Source: Molanna angustata (Eukaryota; Arthropoda; Insecta; Trichoptera; Molannidae). From it: 64,000 nt of DNA. Position numbers and translations under genes: made by a program. Each line of letters opens with the position of its first letter. The first letter of the stretch is position 1. The stretch spans positions 18,979,678 to 19,043,677 of the forward strand of contig OY754978.1 of the NCBI GenBank assembly GCA_963576475.1, in the 5' to 3' direction. A model generated the notes under the pieces. That model saw only the letters and a list, made by a program, of their open reading frames with translations. It did not search any database and had not been told where the DNA came from. Of this stretch, positions 22,040 through 32,324 are shown in pieces.

Positions 22040-23250
22040 ATTAGCTAGTACAAATGGCGGACTAATTGCCTAGTGGCAATTTCTTCCAAACAACCATTTG
22101 TAACAGGAATGAGAGAAAATGGTACATGTACCTACAAAAGAAAAGAAAACATATATAAAACTATAAACATATTAAATTTAAACACAAGAAAGTAAATGAC
22201 GGTTGGTGGATGTCTTGTAATAAGCTTACTGAACCCAAAAGAAACAGAGTTAACGTGGATAGCTTTACCACGGAGGCAGCAGCTCCTATTAACATCAATG
22301 GAGAATCACTCGTGCCGTCTGCAAGGAGTGTTAAATTCTTGGGTGTTCACTTGGACAATAAGTTGTCACTTGACCTTCGAATCTTGAAACGGTCAGTCCA
22401 GTCCAACTAAGACAACTGAAAAACATTCAAATTTACCTTAGAATGAAACAAAATACTTATAAATGCATTCGTCGTACCTCGGCTTGCTTGATTAATGCAA
22501 CGGTATTTATGCTATATTATCGAAGTATTTCAATAGATAACAAATGGTATTTGATGCAGCGGCTAGGTTTATTTTTGGTGCGGAAAAACGATGTCACATA
22601 ATTCGACTACAAAACGAATTAGGTATACCGGTCCAGGGGGGGCTACTCTTGACACATTCTTAATACGTTCTTAGCTTGACTTAATCTTAAAAATGTATAA
22701 ATCAGTACTCGATCATAATCCAATATTGATCTTTTTCTACATTTAATCACTAAAAATTGTTGATATCTACGTTTAGTATGAAATTGTCACGAATTGTTTT
22801 GTAAATTTATAGTATTATTTAATTAATTTAACCTCAAAGTTTGTTTAGGTCTGAAGCTAATCTTAATTTTATAGTAATCAAATTCATGAGTAGCCCTGCA
22901 GGACGAGACGATTACAATCTTTGTTTGACGGTGTTTAATGCTTTGAACATCCTAACACCAAAATGTATTCAAGACCTGAGTCAGAGAAATGAGATCATCT
23001 GGATCACAAAGTAACAACACTCTAAAGGAGTTGGACAGAGTCAACAAAGCGGCTTACTATGACTGATGCTTTGGTGTGAGCGGTCCTACTTAGTGGAATG
23101 CAGTTCAGATGTCCGCAATGCTCAAAGTAAGATCTCTTAAGAACTGAAAATAGCTTTGTTTCGTAAAGTAGCACAAAGCTGAACTATCAGCGCCCATGGA
23201 ATGATCATGAATGATTAAACGGCGTTATAAAAATACATATTACTATTATT
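22040..23250 (+). mobile_element. CR1/jockey-like LINE relic
   Basis: A decayed ORF2: SVKFLGVHLDNKLS near 22330-22375 (the conserved K-LG-x-D motif after the RT catalytic region), AARLIFGAEKRCH-like sequence near 22560-22600, and a final W-N-AVQ-x-S-x-AQ-like piece near 23095-23140. The order is that of CR1/jockey C-termini. Frames are broken many times. It ends with an ATTATT-type tail near 23245. Family B- or LINE-tail-like sequence lies at 22050-22100. Confidence 0.7.
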
Positions 23251-23719
23251 AAGTGTAGGTATAAAGTATCTACCTATTTTGAATAGATACTTTGAGATTG
23301 AAAAGAGAACTATGAAAAGTAAGTTTTTCGAGAAAATATAACCAAGTATTATAATAATATAATACTTAACGTTTTCTAATCGAAAAAAATACTTGTTTGT
23401 AGATTTCCCCCGGGATTTGTTTGATCCATTTGATCGGCGGACCCTTTCAAAATAGGTTAATCTTCTATTTTGATGTTACATATTGGTTATCAGATTAAAG
23501 GATTTATACTTAATGGTAATTGCCTTTGGTATTTATGGATTGACCAAAAATATCTCAAAGTTTTTGTTACATATTAGATACATATTCTGTATTATCCACT
23601 TTTTGATTCTGTATCACGACAACAATTCGCTGAAGTTAATAATATATTCTTTGCAAAGTTTGGGTTTGGTTTTATTTAAGTATCAGCTTGATAATTAAAT
23701 TACTCATGGAAACATTTCT
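23251..23719. other. Unassigned
   Basis: AT-rich, nothing recognised. Confidence 0.5.
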
Positions 23720-23915
23720 TTGATTATGTTATCCTGATACATACACACGAACATGGGTAGATGGGTGGTGGCAGAGCGGCTAGCATGCTGGGTTAGTATT
23801 GCTAGTAATCCAGTGGTCGCTAGTTCGAATCTTGCCACTACCGATTTAGTATATTTCGGGTACGAGGAAGTATATTTACTTGTTTCAATGACATATTCGT
23901 TTTTAAAAAAATATA
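23720..23915 (+). mobile_element. SINE family A variant with shared 5' extension
   Basis: The tRNA-like head begins near 23760. Upstream 23720-23759 (ending ACATGGGTAGATG) also matches 43379-43420, so the mobile unit includes about 40 bp before the head. The head has a small duplication in the anticodon region (TAGTATTGCTAGTAATCC). The body is shortened. Confidence 0.8.
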
Positions 23916-23939
23916 TAGGTACCTATATTACAAATAGTA

Positions 23940-24250
23940 TTCAACGCAGCTGCTAAGTTGATATATAGAGCTGACAAAAGACATATAACAACCTCTTCTT
24001 AACAAAATACACTGGTTGAAATATCCAGAACGAGTAGACTATAAGTTATGCCTGTTAGTGTTTCATGTTCTGAACGACTTGGCTCCAGACTACATTCAAG
24101 AACTCTGTCAAAAGAGTGTTCCATTAGCAAGACAGCTTACATTGAGATCATCTACATAGATCACAGATAGATTGAAAAGAATTGGACAGAGTCAATAATG
24201 TGGCTTACTGTGATCGCGGTTTCAGTATGAACGGGCCTCTAAAGTAAAAT
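23940..24250 (+). mobile_element. CR1-like LINE C-terminal relic
   Basis: Reads NAAAKLIYRADKRHITTS, then WLKYPERVDYKLCLLVFHVL, NDLAPDYIQELC, then after a break the end of ORF2. The NAAAKLI...RVDYKL...LAPxYI series is diagnostic of CR1/L2-like C-termini. It resembles the lineage at 22.0-23.2 kb. Confidence 0.75.
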
Positions 24251-25030
24251 AAACTGCCCCTTGACATATGTGGAGCTCAGAGTATTGACACCTTCGGTAG
24301 CTACTTTTGTGCCAAAGTCCTGGGTTCAATCTCAAACAGAGGATAATATTTGTAATCTCCAAAACAGACGAACAATAAATTATAGACATGATATACCTTT
24401 ACAAAATTATTCACAGCTCTGTAGACTCATCATACTTATATTTTCAGTTTTTCTTCTATGTCAACTGATGTTATACAAGCTACTCACAAAACAATTACAT
24501 AAAACGTTGTTGTGCTCCAACTACAATACATACTTTAAACATTTCGATGTAATACACAAATCACATGCAGATTTCACAGAAGACATACATATTAAAACAA
24601 TTCGATAAATAGTACTTATATGTATGCCAAAATCACATTCATCCATAATCCATAATCTCGCGTACATACATACACTAAGATAATATAATATCTTCATACG
24701 TAGCTATGACTTTGTGGCACATTTTAAAAGATTTCTAATAAAAAACTTTAGGTACAAATTAAATTTGTTTTAACCACTTTGAGAAACTTATAGTCTAACT
24801 AGTTTTCAGAGCTGACCGCTCCCTCCTCAGGACAGACTTGTACAAGTATTTACAAGTCTGTTATAATATATTACATATTATGGTAGGTACCTATTAAATT
24901 TTTCATTTTATGTGAAAACATATCATAGGGATGCAATAAAGTAATCATACCTTTTATATTAACATATTATATTGTTTAACATATAACATTACATCTTGAT
25001 TGTTTTCCAAATAAATAATAAATTAAGAGG
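24251..25030. other. Unassigned
   Basis: Positions 24280-24345 include a B-box-like GGGTTCAATCTC and could be a decayed tRNA-like SINE. The rest is unrecognised. Confidence 0.4.
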
Positions 25031-25034
25031 AGAA

Positions 25035-25172
25035 ATCTATTAAAATTCATTTCTCACGCAAATATTGCTTCTTATTTGGGCTGAAAACACTGATTTGTTG
25101 GAAGAAATTCCCATATGGCGATAAATTCGTCACTTGCGTAGGGTACAAGGAAGTGTATATTATTGCTAATGT
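25035..25172 (+). mobile_element. SINE family B, 5'-truncated
   Basis: Has ATTCATTTCTCACGC, GGGCTGAAAACACTG, TTGGAAGAAATTCCCATATG and CAAGGAAGTGT followed by ATTATT, the family B order without the tRNA-like head. Confidence 0.8.
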
Positions 25173-25305
25173 TATTTTGACCTCTGAAGACCTTAGCTGT
25201 GAAATGAAAGCTTTTGGCATACCTAGGTATTTATCTCGTTGTGGTGTGAAACTTTGTGTTTAATCCTTTTTATTTTTTTTCTATTCCGTAATATCTAATA
25301 TTACC

Positions 25306-25885
25306 TACCCCGTATTCAATAACTATTGGAACTAAATTAGGAACGTTCTAAAATTGTATATTTTAGATTTACGGTCTTATTTTAGCGCTTAGATTATATA
25401 TGATACAGATACCTAGTCAGTGCAATGAAAGTATGACAACTAAAACTAAGAACAATGTTCTGAGTTTCACTCGCCCGGCCGTCAATACAGTCATAGAAAA
25501 CATAGTTAGTACACGTAAAATCTCTTTTCTATGCAGTATACGTACACCTACCGATCTACCGCCTCACACACACACACATGTAAATAAAACTTGTCATACA
25601 TTTGAATTCGAAATTTATATTGCACGCGGCTTCTGTACCTTATAATTCTATGTTTCATCGTTATAAAATGTAAACTTGGACTAAATGGAATAGGAACGTA
25701 CCTTATGAAATTTTCATCATTTTCATAAGTATTCAAAATACGTCTAATTCAGTAACTTTTTTAGAACGTTCCGGCCAATATAGGTACGTTCCTATTCCAT
25801 TTATTCCAAGTTTATATTATATAACGCTGTAATAAGACCGTCAATCTAAAGTCTACAATTTTATATTGTTCCTGAATACGGGGTA
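25306..25885. mobile_element. TA-flanked MITE with nested inner foldback
   Basis: Ends CCCCGTATTCA (25308-25318) and TGAATACGGGG (25873-25883), each flanked by TA. Inverted similarity continues inward about 80 bp (AAAATTGTA, TTTAGATT, ACGGTCTTATT). A second inverted pair lies inside (GGAATAGGAACGTACC near 25688 and its complement near 25782). TA flanks suggest a Tc1/mariner-type or similar TA-targeting transposase. No transposase is encoded. Confidence 0.8.
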
Positions 25886-26708
25886 TTGTATCTAAATAAG
25901 ACTTAGTTTCCGTTAAAATCCATTTTTTTACTGGACATGCATAGCTTTTTGTAACAGGTTTTAACAAAATGTCCATTTACAAAAATATGATATTATCAAA
26001 AAAATATACATCAAACATTGAACCCACACAAGTATCAAATATCTGGTAGCAAACTTCACGATAATGTATTAAATCGTCTGATGGACTGCAGCAAGACTAT
26101 TATATTATTATACAACATACAGCAGGAAGGTGACTCGGTAAACCAGCCCGCATCCTTCGGCTTCCATACACTCAACAGCTGTTCTCTTCTGGTCTGGTCT
26201 GGTCTCACCGACGTCCTTTTAAGTTTTTTTTGTCCCACATGCTTGATATTAACATCGGCAGGTACCCGGATCCCAAGACTTGGCAATATGACCCTTGTTC
26301 CTCCTTCGATAAAACACGAAACCGCATCCAGATAGTTTGCTGTGCGCTTTTTATCAGCTGTTTCTTGACGTTGAAATCTGTGGTTGAAACTGAATACCCA
26401 CATTCTTGTACATACATAGTGACAACGCCGGCATATTTTTTTTATTGTGTACCTACATAATGCCTCGCAGTGTCAATTACGAACTTGGTAGTCGGAGAGG
26501 ATTTGTCGCCGTGCGTTTATGTTCCGTTCTTAATCGTCTATAAAGAAGATCGAGTTTGATTATTTTAAAAATTTAAAGTAGGTATACTTTGAATTTATTC
26601 TTATGATGCATCGTGTGATGAAAATTATTTTTAATTTTATCTTATGAAATTAAATGATTTGTTTGCTTTATTTTTATAAAGTAAAAATACAAAAATAACT
26701 ACTGCATT
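25886..26708. other. Unassigned
   Basis: The stretch at 26056-26403 is less AT-rich and has overlapping open frames on both strands (minus strand VWKPKDAGWFTES), but matches nothing I recognise. Confidence 0.4.
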
Positions 26709-27370
26709 AAACGAGTGGGTTGTGGCCAACGCTAAACTCCTCACTAACAATTCATTCTATAAAGTATTCAAATTTTGTATGGAAAATATTCAGCATTTTC
26801 ATGAAATGAGTTTGTTATATATTTTTTTAATTAAATATTTTATTAATGAAACTTGATAAATGTTCAATGCCATTTTATGTAAGTGATGTTCCTTTTTATA
26901 AATTTGAAAATAAAAATTTCAAATTTTAAGTTACCTGAGCTTGGGGTCACTTTCAAATATTTTTTTACAGTTAGTAAAAATGAGAAGCACTATTCAGATA
27001 TCCTTCAAAATCTAATGGGGTCTTATCGAGTATTAGATATACATATTTGCAAAATTTAAAAAGAATCGGTTGAGTACTTTAGTCTATAATCAATAAAGTA
27101 AAATAAACACGCCGTACATAGCACACAGCATACTGCACACACACACACACACATATACATTGTGATGAAACTTTCAGAATACAATCTCAACATGATACTA
27201 GTTGATAATCTGCAATAAAAAAATAGCCTTCTTCTTCTTCTGGGTCACAATCCTAGGATTGGTCTGCACCAAACACTCGATCTTTCCACTTAACTCTATC
27301 GAAAAAATAAAATCTCTAAAATAGCTTTAAAAATCGCGAAATCATAACGGTTAGTGAGGAGTAAAAACAC
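26709..27370 (-). mobile_element. TIR element, family D, copy 2, full length with nested LINE tail
   Basis: 662 bp. The inverted pair ACTCCTCACTA (26736-26746) / TAGTGAGGAGT (27352-27362) marks the ends, with extra non-mirrored bases outside (AACGAGTGGGTTGTGGCC on the left). The interior matches copies 1, 3 and 4. A reverse RTE 3' fragment interrupts it at 27228-27300. A short (AC)n lies at 27138-27155. Confidence 0.8.
27228..27300 (-). mobile_element. RTE 3'-end fragment nested in family D element
   Basis: CACAATCCTAGGATTGGTCT and CACTCGATC match 8170-8205. This very short 5'-truncated insertion dates after the D element. Confidence 0.85.
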
Positions 27371-28020
27371 TTCATAATTTTGTTCCAATTCGTAAATTTG
27401 CTGCCTTACTAGGCGAGGCTGTTTTGAGGCAGTACTTTATTTTATGCTAACTACCATAATAAATAATAATAATTATAAAAATTTTATTACGCCGTTTTAT
27501 GATAAAAGACTATTCCAAGAGCGCTTTTGCTTGTTTGTTGGCTCTGCGAAACAATGAAGTCTTGAAGTCTCAATATACTCTACTTTCCACGCCCCCCATC
27601 CCAATCAATTTTTAATTGTTAAGGGCAATCAATGAAGACCCTATAGTTTATTCTTTCACGTCTCTCCTTCCCTTACATATTTCTCTGGTCACCTTTTTTT
27701 GTAAATTTAAAGAAGACCATTTACTGTTGTACTGAGCATGAGGATTCAAGTAGCTTAGGTTAGTTGTATGAGATTGGTTTGTGGCAACAAATCTACCTTT
27801 TTATACACTAATAATTTAATAAATATTTCCTCTATTTATAGTTAATTGTAATATTACATATTCATAACAAGGATATAAGTATTTAATAGTAATGACTTAT
27901 TTATTTTATATTGCTTCTCGGGCAACTAACAGGTACTATGTTAAATATATATTTGACACGCACCCAATAACAAGTTGCCACATTCTGGAGATTTTAGATA
28001 TTAAATCGTCTCACAGATCC
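27371..28020. other. Mostly unassigned; family G scrap
   Basis: Family G-like CGCCGTTTTATGATAA with AAGAGCGCTTTT at 27491-27527. Nothing else is recognised. Confidence 0.4.
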
Positions 28021-28039
28021 AGACTGAAAACACTATTAA

Positions 28040-28130
28040 TAACTGTGTCTCCACCGGGAATCGAACCCGGGACATTTGGATCAGCAGTCAGATAATATAA
28101 ACATTTAGGGACATGTTTACATTATCTGAC
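28040..28130 (-). mobile_element. tRNA-like SINE fragment ending in an 18-bp inverted repeat
   Basis: The minus strand carries the B-box CCCGGGTTCGATTCCCGG at about 28051-28068. The following GTCAGATAAT...ATTATCTGAC (28087-28130) is an 18-bp arm pair with one mismatch around 8 bases. The A-box is absent, so it is a partial copy. Confidence 0.6.
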
Positions 28131-28159
28131 ATAAATGATGATATAAACATTTAGGGACA

Positions 28160-28310
28160 GACAATTATATGGACCAGGTATTTAGTGATGTGCGCTGTAG
28201 CAGCTACCAAGAGATGAAGAGGCTGGCGGACAATAGAGATATGTGGAGAGATGGACTGCTTGGTGCAAACCAATCCTTGGAATATGAGCATGATGAAAAA
28301 GAAAGAAGAT
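28160..28310 (+). mobile_element. RTE-type LINE 3' fragment, 8.2-kb lineage
   Basis: Encodes RCSSYQEMKRLADNRDMWRD before the stop, matching the end of the 8150-8519 relic. It is 5'-truncated to the last ~40 codons. Confidence 0.85.
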
Positions 28311-28539
28311 AGTTAAGAAATTTATACGGCTAGAAGCCTTTTCATAAATAAATTGGGATGATTTTAATAGCGTCGTTTTTATGATAATCTCACCTCAAGG
28401 GCGCTTTGAATATATTACAGGTTTACATGACTCGCGGATGAAATGAGTTTAAAGGTGTTTCCTGTATAGGGCTAAGCTTTTATGTTACCTACTTATTTAC
28501 TCGTACATACTTAATCACTCACAAAAATGAAAAAAAATC
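28311..28539. other. Unassigned; family G scrap
   Basis: TAGCGTCGTTTTTATGATAA and CAAGGGCGCTTT at 28368-28415 belong to family G. Confidence 0.45.
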
Positions 28540-28765
28540 ATACCATCACGGTATTTCACACAATGTGCGTTAACCAGCAGCAGGTGTGCGGGTGTGCATT
28601 ACCTTAGAAAAAGGAAGCACGACACGTGCGTGAATGTCCACATACCAGTCTCGCCTCACCTAACAAGGCAACATTCAGAGTAGGTGATGAACCTCATTGC
28701 TAAACTGTGTGAGATGTTGTTGCATTTTTGGAACTTTCGATTATGTACCCGGCATTATGAAAAAG
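28540..28765 (-). mobile_element. GAAT-family SINE C, copy 3
   Basis: Minus orientation, with ATACCATCACGG at the tail end, CCAGTCTCGCCTCACCTAAC, and GATGAACCTCATTGC. The 5' half is truncated. It lies head to head with copy 4 about 60 bp away. Confidence 0.75.
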
Positions 28766-28809
28766 AAAATAGTACGATTTCATACACTTTTAAAGGATTT
28801 AATCAAATT

Positions 28810-29116
28810 ATTTTCATCCTTTTATTGTGAGGCACCGACTTCAAATAGTGCTTCCACTCTTTTCAATTATTGTTTTCGAGTGTTATCGAAAATAAAACAG
28901 ACAATAACATCTCGCACAGTTCAGCAATGGGGTTCACCATCCATTCTGAATATAGCGCCTTTTTAGGTGAGACGAGACTGGTGTGTGGGAATACACGTGT
29001 CTGTTGTGGTCCTTTTTATAAGATAATGCACGCCCGCACATCTGGCGCTGGTGAACCCACAGTGAGGGATATGCCGTGATGGAATGAATGAATGAATGAA
29101 TGCATTTTCATCCTTT
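28810..29116 (+). mobile_element. GAAT-tailed SINE C, copy 4, with 13-bp target duplication
   Basis: The 13-mer ATTTTCATCCTTT occurs at 28810-28822 and 29104-29116, exactly bracketing the element (28823-29103). It starts ATTGTGAGGCACCGACTTCA and ends GATATGCCGTGATGG with GAAT units. Perfect duplications and an intact tail mark this as the youngest family C copy here and define its boundaries. Confidence 0.9.
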
Positions 29117-30825
29117 AAATATACATGTTTAACTTCGTGCAGCGCACCCATGTTTTACTGGCATACACCATAGTCAAATCAACCATTGAATCATTGAACC
29201 TACATACAATGTGTGAACGGTAGATTTGCAGTATTTGCCAATATTTTTTATTTGAACGCAATAAAGTGCAAATTTACAATATGAATTTAAAAAAAAAATC
29301 AACATATACACAGACAGAGTATATCATCTGCATCCGCCGTTGTACGCGATATTGTTCAATCTAGTTTTGATTTATAATCCTTGGGCATCCATCCCGCTGC
29401 AGACTGCACTGTACCGGAGCACGAGCATTTTCATACAAAAATAAAAAAAAAATCGCTGCCACTCGACCCCTGATGTTGTGAATGAATCAATACGATCAGG
29501 GCCGGATCTACGGTTTTCGACGCCTAGAAAATTAAATTAATAAAAACACGCCCATAACCATTTGTCATCAATATACAATAATATATTATGATTTTTCGTT
29601 TACACAGCGAATTAACGACAAACATCGTGGGCCTTACTTTCTATTTAAAATACGAGTTAAATCCGATGAGTTTCAGCCGTAAAAAAAAATTGGGTAGTAT
29701 CAGCTTAAACACAAATTGTAAATAGTATGTAAGGCCCAATAATTCTCAAGAATGTGGCACGTCGTTCTTGAATGCGTGTTGAATTAATATTTGATACAAA
29801 TATGTAGTATGAAGCTGTTAGTTACCCGAGAAGCGATATAAAATAAAATTAAATAAATGTTAAATATTTTTCTAAAAAAAAAATTGATAAATAAAAAAAC
29901 GTTTATAAATTAATTCCACTGTTTATTTAGACTACAACCTACAACCGGTTTCGTGCTAAGCACATTTTCAAGTAGTGTAGTTCTAATATTATTATATTTT
30001 TATATTTTTTAATATTTTTATTTTAAACAATCAAACTGTTCAAACCTGACAGTAAAATGATTTACTTATTTGATTTTTTTTTAATACTAAACCCGTTAAA
30101 CGATTTTTTTTCGCTATTGTATCATATATCAAGTAAGTCTTATTTAATCTAATTTTCCGCTTTTGGTGCCTCATTATTTTCGCGTTTGGTGCAAACGTAC
30201 CATTTTTATCTGTGTTAGGTTCGTACCTGAATACCAGCCTAACCGAGCACCACTGTTTATTTCCTTTTATTCGTTCTATAGTTGTGTGAATATATGTATA
30301 AATACACATACCTACTCTAACTACATAGGTATATAATAATTACCAGTTCTTCAATGACCCAGCTATCTATTGGCCCACATTTTTTCAAAGGACTTTTATT
30401 ACTTCACATTGAGTTGTCTTTGAATACAAAATTGCCGTACGTCGTAAAATGTTAAATAAATTGTATGTAGGTATGTATTGAAAACAGCTGCCCCCTATGT
30501 CGGTATGTAAGAGTAAATATTTCAATATAAACGCTTTGACATGACGTCCTTGCATATTAGGTATATAGTACCTATGTATTATTATATACCTACCTTCGTT
30601 ATTTTATAATAATTTCTTCATTTACAAAATATTTGTGTGCGTACAAATTGTATAAATACGGCGTTCAGTTACAAAAATTTTTCGCTTAAATCACCCACTA
30701 TGAATCATTGAATAAAATTGCCAAAAAAAAAACAAAATTGCAGTTTTTTTAATCTTGGTTATATTAACAGAATTCTGGTGTTTAAATCAATATTTTTTTC
30801 TGTTATACTTATTATATAGGTGCTA
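29117..30825. other. Mostly unassigned
   Basis: CAGGGCCGGATCTACGGT at 29497-29514 looks like a single hAT-type left end, but no right end was found. GTAGACTACAACC-like sequence with ACCGGTTTCG at 29925-29965 looks like a retroelement end. No coding region recognised. Confidence 0.35.
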
Positions 30826-30827
30826 TC

Positions 30828-30866
30828 AAGACATGTCCCTAATGGCGTAGGCAGAGAGAACTGAAT
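30828..30866 (-). mobile_element. RTE lineage 1, tiny 3' fragment
   Basis: ACATGTCCCTAATGGCGTAG and GCAGAGAGAACTGAA are the reverse of the terminal SVLSAYP-coding region and stop of the 34.6-kb relic. Confidence 0.7.
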
Positions 30867-31012
30867 AAAATAGTGTGTAAAATACATACACATTTCAAAC
30901 TGGAATGTTTGATTTCACCATCAAAACTAGTATTTATTACTATAATATATTTTGCGATATGTCTGAGAATTTATACGTACACGTACAAACATACATGTAA
31001 GGAATATAATAT

Positions 31013-31140
31013 GTAGGTGATCAGTGATGTGAACTGAAGCTTCTACCACGAGATGAAGAGGCTGAAGGATAATGGAGATAAGTGGAGAGATCGAGTACAA
31101 ACTAATCTTAGGATTGCGACCTAGAAGATAAAGTTGTGGT
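31013..31140 (+). mobile_element. RTE-type LINE 3' fragment, 8.2-kb lineage
   Basis: GAGATGAAGAGGCTGAAGGA, GTGGAGAGATCGAGT and AATCTTAGGATTGCGACC follow the order of 28200-28300 and 8150-8250 (reverse). Confidence 0.85.
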
Positions 31141-31310
31141 CATCTTTGGAACAAGAGTTTCGCAAAGTCGAAGACTTTGAAGATCGAATGTAGCCAGTCC
31201 GACGTCAGTAGGTACGCACACACAGCATTCGAGATCTCTCAGTATTGCCATAATTATCAAACTTATTATTTTTGTATTGTTATCATTAAATTTAAGTGCA
31301 TATATATATT

Positions 31311-31487
31311 AAAAAAAAAAATGAATATGTCCTTGTAAAACAAGTACATATAAATCTTCCTACGTTCCCTAAAATAATCATAAATGCTTGTGCTATAGGT
31401 GAACGAAATCGGTCGAGGCAGTATTCAAACTCGCGACCACTGGATTATTAGCCCAACGTGCTAACTGGTCTGCCATCGACCCATCTA
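31311..31487 (-). mobile_element. tRNA-Thr-derived SINE, family A
   Basis: Full length on the minus strand. The head has a few substitutions (B-box AGTTTGAATACT) that would weaken polymerase III recognition. Confidence 0.92.
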
Positions 31488-31737
31488 AATGTTTTTATAT
31501 TGGATAACAAAGGTATATAAGAATGAAGTTAATCATCCTTTAATATATATATATTTTTTAAAAGAGAGAATCCTTGTACTTACATTTAGGAGGAACTTTT
31601 AAATTTGCCTGTCAATCTTTTACTTTGAACACGGTAAACTTAATTGAATATTTGTAAAGCAATTAGGAAAATCATTAACTAATTAATTCGACAGATAAAT
31701 AACCCCTAAAAGTAATATAAGGAATATATTCTATATT
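31488..31737. other. Unassigned spacer
   Basis: AT-rich, nothing recognised. Confidence 0.5.
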
Positions 31738-31955
31738 ATAATAATTATAATTAACACTTCCTTGCACCCTGCGCAAGTGGCGAGCTTATTGCTGTATGGA
31801 AATTTCTTCCAAATAACAAGTGTTTCCAGCCCAGAGAATCAATTTTGGCGTGAGAAATGAATTTAAATATGTAAATTTCTCCTCTGCTGGGAATCTAACC
31901 CAGGACGACCGCACAGAAACCGAACGGCTCACCAACTGTCCCACGGTAGTCGGCA
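31738..31955 (-). mobile_element. tRNA-like SINE, family B
   Basis: Full-length minus copy with tail ATTATAATTAT, body CACTTGCGCAGGGTGCAAGG (minus sense), and head with a mutated B-box (GGGTTAGATTCCC). Confidence 0.88.
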
Positions 31956-31995
31956 TCATATTTTTTAAGAAAAATATATTTTTTACGATAAATTT

Positions 31996-32230
31996 ATTAG
32001 TTTAACTGCCTATATTTCGGAAATTTCATAAAAATATCGAAATACGCCGAAACGTCATAAACTATATGATTTAATTGTAAAAAATGTATACTTTATGCCA
32101 GTAAATCGTAAAGTTTAACAATTTTTGTATGAAATGATTTTAGTGACGACATCGTTTCGTACATTTTGTATGGCAGTATACACAATATCTACCGGAAATC
32201 TCAATAGTTTGATACTTAATATTTATAAAC
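31996..32230 (+). repeat. Interspersed repeat, family F, copy 1
   Basis: Shares GCCTATATTTC, GCCGAAACGTC-like and GACGACATCGTTTCG-like segments with the reverse complement of 53262-53482. The body is non-coding and the type of element is unknown. Confidence 0.55.
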
Positions 32231-32324
32231 ATATACATACCACTAAGCTGTTAACATATTCGGGGTAAGAAAAAAGGAATGACCTCCACTATATCCTATC
32301 TTGACAAGTTTGTAAAGAAAACAA

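Noticed and set aside
26056..26403. Host exon (115 residues, minus strand)
   Set aside because: Several overlapping frames are open on both strands and none resembles a known protein. There is no evidence to choose one.
29497..29640. Complete hAT element starting CAGGGCCGG
   Set aside because: Only a left-end-like string was found. No inverted partner or 8-bp duplication was seen downstream.
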